Positions 15,042-20,708 of a stretch of DNA of 20,708 bases are shown here, piece by piece; positions within the stretch are counted from its first letter, which is position 1, and each line of letters starts with the position of its first letter. The position numbers and the translations under genes are program-made. The stretch is from JAXLQL01 sp046331625 (GTDB lineage: Bacteria > Acidobacteriota > Terriglobia > Bryobacterales > Bryobacteraceae): positions 1 to 20,708 of the forward strand of contig JAXLQL010000061.1 of the NCBI GenBank assembly GCA_046331625.1, read 5' to 3'. The notes below the pieces were generated by a model, which saw only the letters and a program-made list of their open reading frames with translations, had not been told where the DNA came from and did no database searches.

Positions 15042-16676
15042 ATGATGACTCTCAATCTGAACCGCCGCGAATTCCTGGGGTCGTTGGCGGGCGCGGCGGC
15101 AGGCGCTGCTCCGGCGAAACGCCCGAACATCTTGCTCATCCTCGCTGATGACCTCGGCTACTCAGACCCGGGATGCTACGGCGGCGAGATCGAAACGCCG
15201 AACATCGATCGCTTGGCGAGCGGCGGTGTCCGTTTCACGCAGCTCTACAACAATGCGCGCTGCTGCCCATCGCGAGCGGCGCTGATGACGGGTCAACATC
15301 CACACAAGGTGGGCATGGGCAACATGGTGGGCGGGCAGGCTCGCCCGGGCTTCCCAGGATACACGGGGCGCGTGAGCGAATCCGCACGCTTCCTGCCCGC
15401 GGTGCTCAAAGACAGCGGCTACACCACGCTCATGAGCGGCAAGTGGCATCTGGGCGAACCCGGGCCGATCGCGCGCGGGTTCGACGAATTCTATGGAATG
15501 CTGCACGGGTTCGACAGCTTCTGGGATGCGTCGAAGTATACGCGCTTGCCCGCTGGCCATGAGTCTGCGCCAAGCCGTGTGCCTTTCTACGCCACCGATG
15601 CGATCACCGATCACGCGCTCAGCTTCCTACAAGGCGCGCGCGGCTCAGCCGGTAAACCGTGGTTCCTCTACCTCGCCTACAACTCGCCGCACTTTCCGTT
15701 GCACGCGCCTAAAGACTTGATCGACAAGTATCAGCAAGTCTACGAGCAGGGCTGGGATGCGATTCGCGAACGGCGCTTCGCAAAGATGACGAAGCTCGGG
15801 TTGATCGATCCGCGGTGGCAGATGTCGCCACGGAGCGTGGTGGGTCCGAATCGTGTGTCTGACGTGAATGGATGGGCGCCGAAGCAGAATCCGGCCTGGG
15901 AGACGATACCCGCCGCGCGACGCAAAGACCTCGCGCGTCGCATGGCAATCTTCGCCGCGATGGTGGATCAAATGGATCGCAACATCGGGCGTGTGCTCGG
16001 TGATCTCGAGTCGGCCGGCGAACTACAAAATACGCTGATTTTGTTTGCGTCGGACAACGGCGCCTGCGCGGAGTGGGATCCGTGGGGCTTCGATATCAAG
16101 AGCGGTCCGGAGAACGTGCTTCATGAGGGCGAGCAACTCGCCGGCATGGGGCAACCCGGCACGTATCACAGCTACGGCTCGGGATGGGCGAACGCGTGCA
16201 ACACTCCATGGCGGCTCTACAAGCACTACACGCACGAGGGTGGCATCTCCACGTCTTCGATCGCGCATTGGCCGGCCGGGTTGAAGCTACCGAGAGGGAG
16301 CAACGGAAATCAGCCGTGGCACTTCATCGACGTGCTACCGACGCTTTGTTCCGTGGCAGGCGCGGAGGTTCCGCGGGAAGTGGCGGGCGTGAACGCGGCG
16401 CCGATGTTCGCGGGCAAGAAGGTGAATCGAGGTCCGCTGTTTTGGGAACACGAAGGCAGCCGGGCGGTGCGCGATGGCAAGTGGAAGCTGACGGCGGTGT
16501 ATCCAACGGGCAAGTGGGAACTGTTCGACATTGACGCGGACCGGACTGAGCAGAATGACTTGGCGGCACGGCATCCGGATCGAGTGCAGCAGATGGCGGT
16601 GCAGTGGGAGACGTGGGCGAAAGCGAATTCCGTGGTCCCGTGGATTTGGAAGCCGGGGTTCGGGGAGTCGCAGTAG
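15042..16676 (+). CDS. Tat-exported sulfatase (arylsulfatase family)
   Basis: This 544-residue type I sulfatase should be exported folded. The leader contains the twin-arginine motif NRREFLG (7-13), followed by an Ala/Gly-rich segment to about residue 25. Metal ligands Asp36-Asp37 lie in LADDLGYSD. The formylglycine site is CCPSR at 74-78, with Cys74 as the residue to be converted, followed by AALMTG. Further active-site residues are Lys134 and His136 in SGKWHLGE, His217 in SPHFPL, and Asp338-Asn339 in ASDNG. Lys395 lies in the YKHYTHEGG segment. The Cys-type site needs a formylglycine-generating enzyme or anaerobic maturase, not encoded here. ATG 15042 and ATG 15045 are both possible; no Shine-Dalgarno site is close, so coupling to the receptor stop 2 nt upstream is likely. 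Substrate is unknown. Its stop lies 1 nt from the convergent Nnr stop. Confidence 0.94.
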   Translation: MMTLNLNRREFLGSLAGAAAGAAPAKRPNILLILADDLGYSDPGCYGGEIETPNIDRLASGGVRFTQLYNNARCCPSRAALMTGQHPHKVGMGNMVGGQARPGFPGYTGRVSESARFLPAVLKDSGYTTLMSGKWHLGEPGPIARGFDEFYGMLHGFDSFWDASKYTRLPAGHESAPSRVPFYATDAITDHALSFLQGARGSAGKPWFLYLAYNSPHFPLHAPKDLIDKYQQVYEQGWDAIRERRFAKMTKLGLIDPRWQMSPRSVVGPNRVSDVNGWAPKQNPAWETIPAARRKDLARRMAIFAAMVDQMDRNIGRVLGDLESAGELQNTLILFASDNGACAEWDPWGFDIKSGPENVLHEGEQLAGMGQPGTYHSYGSGWANACNTPWRLYKHYTHEGGISTSSIAHWPAGLKLPRGSNGNQPWHFIDVLPTLCSVAGAEVPREVAGVNAAPMFAGKKVNRGPLFWEHEGSRAVRDGKWKLTAVYPTGKWELFDIDADRTEQNDLAARHPDRVQQMAVQWETWAKANSVVPWIWKPGFGESQ

Positions 16677-16677
16677 C

Positions 16678-18105
16678 CTACGGGCGCATCGCCGCCGGAA
16701 GGTATCGCAAGAGATCGGTTGCGAGCACGCCCTTGTCACCCAATTCCGCCGCGGCGAGATCCCCTGCGCGCCCATGCAACCAAACCGCCGCGACCACCGC
16801 GCGCTGCCAATCCGATGGAAACTGCGCCACTATGCCAGCGATCAGGCCGGTAAGGATGTCGCCCGAGCCTGCTTTCGCCATCGCGGGACCGCCTGTGGGA
16901 TTGATCCACACAGGGCCTTCGGGAAAAGCGATGAGAGTGTCGCGACCCTTGAGCACCAGCGTGACTCCACGATCGTCCGCAAAGCGGCGCGCCACGTCGA
17001 GCCGGTTCTTCTGAATATCCGAGGTGGAGACTCCGCTGAGCCGTGACATCTCACCGGGATGCGGCGTGACGATCACGTTCTCGCGGCGCGGAAGCTTCGT
17101 GCCGGCGAGGTTGTTGAGCCCGTCCGCGTCGATTACTACCGGCCCTCCGAACTCGAGCAGCCGCTCGATCAGCTTCGCTTGATCCGGACCCGTTCCCATG
17201 CCGGGCCCGACGGCGATCACAGTCTTGCCCTCGGTGTTGGGAGTGTCCGCCGAATCGGTCATCAACTCCGGATAAGGCTGCGACAAGGCGGAGCTGGCGA
17301 CCGTGACCAAGCCCGCGCCAACTCGAAGCGCGGCGATACCAGACATCGTAGTCGCGCCGGTTTTTCCATTCCAACCACCAGCCACCAGCACGTGACCGAA
17401 ATTGCCCTTGTGCGCCGAAGCGGGGCGCGGAGCGAAGAGAGCCGCGATGTCGTCCCATTCCGTGAGGCGCAGTCCGAAATCACAGATGGAAGCTGGCGAT
17501 CCGATGTTGCCCACGAAGAGCTCGCCACACGCGGAAGCGCCCGGGTGCATCGCCTGTGCGATCTTGGGTGCCGTGAAGGTCACGGTGGCATCGGCATGCA
17601 CGTGCTGCCAGGAAGTGATGGGATGATCGCTCGCAAGGCCGGAGGGAATGTCGACGGCAACGATCTTGGCAGCGGGGAATCCGGTGTTGATTTCGCGGAT
17701 CAGGTCCGCGTAGGGCTCGCGTGGGGGGCCGCTGAGTCCGGTGCCGAGAAGCGCGTCCACCACGATCGTCGCCGCGCGCATCTCCGGAGCGATCGCGTTC
17801 CCGGCTGATCCGCCGCATGCGGTGAGCGAGGCGAAATTCGCCGGCGGGGCCTCGGCGAGCACCACATCGAGAGATCGCGGAGCAAAACGAGTGAAGAGCT
17901 GGCGGGCGATGACAATGCCGTCACCGCCGTTGTTTCCCTTGCCGCACAAAACAACGATGCGCTGATCGCGCAACGGAGCAAAGCGGCGTTCGAGAAACTC
18001 CACCACGCGATGTCCCGCATTCTCCATGAGCACCGCATCGGGAATCCCGAGCTCGACGGTGCGCCGGTCCACTTCACGCATTTGCGCCGCGGTCAGAACG
18101 AACAT
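16678..18105 (-). CDS. nnr: Bifunctional NAD(P)HX epimerase/dehydratase (Nnr)
   Basis: This 475-residue cytoplasmic metabolite-repair enzyme restores damaged, hydrated NADH and NADPH. The N-terminal YjeF_N epimerase domain (about 1-215) shows MENAG (27-31), CGKGNNGGDG (54-63), catalytic-region Asp117 in VVDALLGTGLSG, and VDIPSGL at 151-157. The C-terminal ribokinase-like dehydratase domain (about 225-470) shows KGNFGHVLVAGG (233-244), AVGPGMGTG (298-306), DADGLN (326-331), TPHPGEMSRL (347-356) and the catalytic GSGD at 413-416 (Asp416) followed by ILTGLIAG. Both halves look complete, and members of this family bind K+. The ATG shares one base with the stop of the K+-channel gene (TGATG), so the two are probably co-translated. 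No frameshift or missing motif was seen. Confidence 0.95.
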   Translation of the reverse strand: MFVLTAAQMREVDRRTVELGIPDAVLMENAGHRVVEFLERRFAPLRDQRIVVLCGKGNNGGDGIVIARQLFTRFAPRSLDVVLAEAPPANFASLTACGGSAGNAIAPEMRAATIVVDALLGTGLSGPPREPYADLIREINTGFPAAKIVAVDIPSGLASDHPITSWQHVHADATVTFTAPKIAQAMHPGASACGELFVGNIGSPASICDFGLRLTEWDDIAALFAPRPASAHKGNFGHVLVAGGWNGKTGATTMSGIAALRVGAGLVTVASSALSQPYPELMTDSADTPNTEGKTVIAVGPGMGTGPDQAKLIERLLEFGGPVVIDADGLNNLAGTKLPRRENVIVTPHPGEMSRLSGVSTSDIQKNRLDVARRFADDRGVTLVLKGRDTLIAFPEGPVWINPTGGPAMAKAGSGDILTGLIAGIVAQFPSDWQRAVVAAVWLHGRAGDLAAAELGDKGVLATDLLRYLPAAMRP

Positions 18106-19112
18106 CAGCCGCTCACCATGTCCTGGAGTTTGCGCACGTCGTCCACCGTGCCCATCACGATCAGCGTATCTCCTCCTTCCACGGTCGCCTCGGCGGGCGG
18201 GTTGAAAATCATCTCGCCGGAAACTCGTCGAATGGCGAGCACGATCACGCCCACTTCCCGCCGCAGTTGCAGGTCACGCAGGGATTTCGACGCTTGCGAA
18301 TTTCCAGATGCCACTTCCACCTGCTCGATGCCGACGTTGGCGCCGAGGCTCGAAGTGGACCCGGTCATGTCGAGGAACTCGAACACATGCGGGCGCAGGA
18401 TCGATTGGGCCAAGCGATAGCCGGTGATCGAGTAGGGCATGAAGACGGCATCGGCGCCGGCGCGCCGCATCTTGGGTTCCGTACCTTCCTCGCCGACTCT
18501 CGCCGAAAGCTTGAGGTTCGGATTCAGACTCTTCGCCGAGAGAATGAGGAAGAGATTGTCGGCGTCAGTGGCCAGCGCCGCGATGAGGCCGCGAGCGCGC
18601 TGAATTCCCGCCTCGATCAGCATTTCGTCTCGAGTGGAATCGGCCATGACCGCGATCATTCCTTGGCGAATGGCCCATTCCACGCGGTCCGGATTGCGGT
18701 CCATCACGAGAAAAGGAACCCCAGTGCGTTGCAACTCGGCAGCGGCGCCGCGCCCCACGCGTCCGAATCCGCAGAGGATGTAATGGCCTTTGAGACTGTC
18801 GATCATTTTCTTCAGCCGGCGTTTCTGAAAAAGGTGAGTGAACTCGGTTTCGAGAACCGTCTGCGTAATGGCGCCGACCGCATACAACATGGTACCCACG
18901 CCGAACAACAGCAGGAAGGAATTGAAGATGCGCCCCGAAGTGTCGAGCGGATGAACCTCGAGGTACCCGACTGTGGTGATGGTGATGAGCGACATGTAGA
19001 ATGCGTCAAACACCGGATAGCCGGAGATCCAGACGAAGCCCGCGGTGCCGATAGCCAGCACTGCGGCAACCAGCGCGAACACGGTCAGGAAGCGGCGGTA
19101 GATGTAGCCCAA
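18105..19112 (-). CDS. Two-TM potassium channel family protein with RCK (TrkA-N/TrkA-C) domain
   Basis: This 335-residue inner-membrane channel subunit is built like MthK. TM1 is at about 8-30 and the pore loop at about 34-52. TM2 lies at about 61-84. RCK_N (about 108-225) has the Rossmann loop GFGRVG at 115-120 and acidic Asp138 at the end of the second strand; RCK_C spans about 250-333. The selectivity filter reads TTVGYLE (46-52): the second glycine of the usual TVGYG is Leu51 (codon CTC). Function as a normal K+ channel is therefore uncertain. The start is TTG 19112, directly abutting the TAG of the phosphatase gene; that in-frame TAG rules out an earlier start, and GAGGAG lies 7 nt upstream. 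A later start at GTG (residue 11) would cut into TM1. Confidence 0.92.
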   Translation of the reverse strand: MGYIYRRFLTVFALVAAVLAIGTAGFVWISGYPVFDAFYMSLITITTVGYLEVHPLDTSGRIFNSFLLLFGVGTMLYAVGAITQTVLETEFTHLFQKRRLKKMIDSLKGHYILCGFGRVGRGAAAELQRTGVPFLVMDRNPDRVEWAIRQGMIAVMADSTRDEMLIEAGIQRARGLIAALATDADNLFLILSAKSLNPNLKLSARVGEEGTEPKMRRAGADAVFMPYSITGYRLAQSILRPHVFEFLDMTGSTSSLGANVGIEQVEVASGNSQASKSLRDLQLRREVGVIVLAIRRVSGEMIFNPPAEATVEGGDTLIVMGTVDDVRKLQDMVSG

Positions 19113-20708
19113 CTAGAGTCTCCTCGCCATGAGAAGCGTAAGATCGTCTCCGAACTCGGGCGCCCCTGTGAACTGCCTCACCGCGTCGGTGACGAAAGAA
19201 ATGGCCTTGCCGCAACAGGCTTCTGGTTTGCCCAACACCTCCGCCAAGCGGGCGTCGCCGAACATTTCGCCGAACTCGTTCTCGGCTTCGGTGACACCGT
19301 CTGAGTAGCAGAAAAGCAAGTCACCGGCTTGGAGCGTCACGCTGCTCTCCCCGTATTTGGCGAACGGGAACGCGCCCACCACCATTCCATTCACGTCGAG
19401 AGGTTGCACCTTGCCATCTCTGACGAGCAACGGCGGAAGGTGGCCGGCGTTGGTGTAGACGAGTTCGCCGGTGGAGTCGTCATAGAGGCCGAGGAAAAAG
19501 GTGGCGTACTTCTCGGGAGTCGTGTTGGCGTGGAGCTGCTGATTGAGCCGGGTCATCATGCCGCTGACGGTTTCCGTAGCGCACTGGGATACCTGCATCC
19601 GAACGCAAGCTTGCAGGGAGGCCATGAGGAGCGATGCCGAGACGCCCTTGCCTGCCACGTCGCCGAGCGCGATCAACAGGCGACCGTCGGGAAGCAACTG
19701 GTAGTCGTAGTAGTCGCCCGAGACCGTGCGAGCCGGAACGCAGACTCCTTCGATCGCAAGCGACCGCAGCGTGGGAGTCTCGCGCGGGAACAACTGCGCT
19801 TGCACCCGGCGTGCTACCTGCAACTCGGCTTCCATGCGCTCCTTCTCTTTGGAGACCTCGAGCAGACGCTCGACGTTTTCCGTCATCCGATTGAACGAGG
19901 AGCCGAGTTGCGCCAACTGGTCGTCGCCGCGAACTGGGATGCGATGCGCGAAGTCGCCGGCCTGCACGTGCTCGGTTCCTTCGTAGAGATCATGCACGGC
20001 TGAGGTGATGGTGCGCGTGAGCGTGACGCCGGCGTAGATCGACGCGACCTGCACCAGCGCGAGAACGGTTGCAATGAGGATCAGCACCACGCGATTGTCT
20101 GCGCGCGAGGGAACGAGAAAATTCAGCAATGCCGAGAGGCGCGAGTGCACGCCGAGGATCGCGGTCTCCTGCTTTGACGGGACTTCCCAAACAGAGAGAG
20201 GCACGTCGTTGCCCCACAGCAAGTCGAGGTCGAAGCGATTGGCAGGGGCGGGAGCTTCCGTGGCTTGCGGATCTTCGTCTGCCGCATCGTGGAATCGCAT
20301 CACGCGCCGGGCTTCGCCAGCGAAGGGGAAATGCAGGATCGAGATGGAGCCCAGGCCGGGCGCGAGCGTGGAGAGCCAACCGCGAGTGAGCGGAAACATC
20401 AGAGTCACCTGCGCGCTACCCCCGGAGACGTGGCTCCAGAGATAAAGGAGGCGGTCTTTGACCAGGATGCCCTTCGCGGAAGACCATCCAGGCGGCGGCG
20501 AGACCTCCGGGTGCAGTTCCTCTCTTGCATCGGCGACCAGAATCTCCGCCGACGGGAATCGCTCGCCCATGTGAACACGCACCTCTCGCACGAGGGAATC
20601 GCGCCGGTCAGCCGACGTGCCCGCGATGAGGCGAGCCGTTTCGTCGAGCGCCCGAATGCGCCGCTCGAGTTCGGACTGCACGAGGTAGGCGGCTACTTGT
20701 CCGCCGAG
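19113..20708 (-). CDS. HAMP-domain PP2C (SpoIIE/RsbU-type) serine phosphatase, N-terminus outside window
   Basis: This is an inner-membrane signalling phosphatase that would dephosphorylate a Ser/Thr-phosphorylated target, typically a STAS anti-sigma antagonist. Counted from the in-frame GTG at 20681, a periplasmic sensor of about 190 residues precedes a TM segment (about 197-220). HAMP follows (about 221-275), then a Glu/Lys/Arg-rich helical linker (about 276-298) and the PP2C_SIG domain to residue 522. Metal-binding aspartates lie in SGDYYD (321-326), GDVAGKG (340-346), YSDGVTE (459-465) and GDDLT (511-515), so the phosphatase looks active. The frame stays open to the right edge, and a first TM helix expected before the periplasmic region is missing, so the real start is beyond 20708. 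The stop TAG directly touches the TTG of the channel gene. Confidence 0.93.
   Translation of the reverse strand, partial: LGGQVAAYLVQSELERRIRALDETARLIAGTSADRRDSLVREVRVHMGERFPSAEILVADAREELHPEVSPPPGWSSAKGILVKDRLLYLWSHVSGGSAQVTLMFPLTRGWLSTLAPGLGSISILHFPFAGEARRVMRFHDAADEDPQATEAPAPANRFDLDLLWGNDVPLSVWEVPSKQETAILGVHSRLSALLNFLVPSRADNRVVLILIATVLALVQVASIYAGVTLTRTITSAVHDLYEGTEHVQAGDFAHRIPVRGDDQLAQLGSSFNRMTENVERLLEVSKEKERMEAELQVARRVQAQLFPRETPTLRSLAIEGVCVPARTVSGDYYDYQLLPDGRLLIALGDVAGKGVSASLLMASLQACVRMQVSQCATETVSGMMTRLNQQLHANTTPEKYATFFLGLYDDSTGELVYTNAGHLPPLLVRDGKVQPLDVNGMVVGAFPFAKYGESSVTLQAGDLLFCYSDGVTEAENEFGEMFGDARLAEVLGKPEACCGKAISFVTDAVRQFTGAPEFGDDLTLLMARRL
19120..19125 (-). promoter_or_regulatory. Strong ribosome binding site for the TTG-initiated channel gene
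   Basis: The reverse strand reads GAGGAG, seven bases before the TTG at 19112 and inside the end of the phosphatase gene. It decides the unusual TTG start. Confidence 0.75.

Noticed and set aside
15262..15276. CCPSR in the sulfatase as a damaged formylglycine motif
   Set aside because: The motif is C-x-P-S-R with the first Cys as the modified residue; a second Cys at x is common in this sulfatase group.
18267..19304. 345-codon forward frame opposite the channel and phosphatase genes
   Set aside because: Runs across two real genes on the other strand and shows no domain; its peptide is Glu/His/Arg-rich shadow sequence.
1..20708. Defence island, CRISPR array, prophage, insertion sequence or tRNA
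   Set aside because: I looked for regular repeats, transposase/integrase motifs, nuclease or toxin motifs and cloverleaf-like segments and found none.

Overview
The window looks like chromosomal DNA of a GC-rich, Gram-negative bacterium, most likely an Acidobacteriota member of the Solibacteres/Bryobacterales type. The best clue is an Oar-like TonB-dependent receptor with an N-terminal carboxypeptidase-regulatory-like domain directly followed by a Tat-exported sulfatase, an arrangement common in that group. A DUF3667 protein, an exported isomerase-like TIM barrel, and frequent GTG/TTG starts with tiny overlaps fit this picture. The taxonomic call is inference from gene content only.

Layout. 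(a) 1-1439 (+): 3' part of an acyl-CoA synthetase. (b) 1701-3578 (+): a membrane-bound hybrid histidine kinase with a C-terminal receiver, preceded by 261 bp without a gene that hold two inverted repeats. (c) 10026-3632 (-): seven genes reading leftward. They are gentisate 1,2-dioxygenase, a DinB-fold protein, a DUF3667 membrane protein, an OmpR-type regulator, a HAMP histidine kinase, a STAS anti-sigma-factor antagonist, and a CoA-disulfide-reductase/NADH-oxidase-family flavoenzyme. The dioxygenase/DinB pair and the last four genes are each joined by 1-4 nt overlaps. (d) 10012-10848 (+): a quinate/shikimate dehydrogenase of the QsuD kind, divergent from the dioxygenase. (e) 11734-10841 (-): an exported isomerase-like TIM-barrel protein. 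(f) 11794-16676 (+): TonB-dependent receptor and sulfatase. (g) 20708-16678 (-): a HAMP/PP2C (SpoIIE-like) phosphatase cut by the window edge, a two-TM potassium-channel/RCK protein, and a bifunctional NAD(P)HX repair enzyme, abutting or overlapping by 1 nt.

How the genes may work together. Region (c) begins with what looks like gentisate ring cleavage plus a candidate thiol-dependent maleylpyruvate isomerase. It continues into a two-component system coupled to a STAS switch protein and a thiol/NADH redox enzyme. Region (g) couples a signalling phosphatase to a K+ channel whose selectivity-filter motif is altered, and to a repair enzyme of a K+-dependent family. Region (f) looks like uptake and desulfation of a sulfated polymer or ester.

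I saw no tRNA, rRNA, CRISPR array, insertion sequence, phage gene, riboswitch or origin. Coding density is very high and no gene-free stretch exceeds 300 bp.
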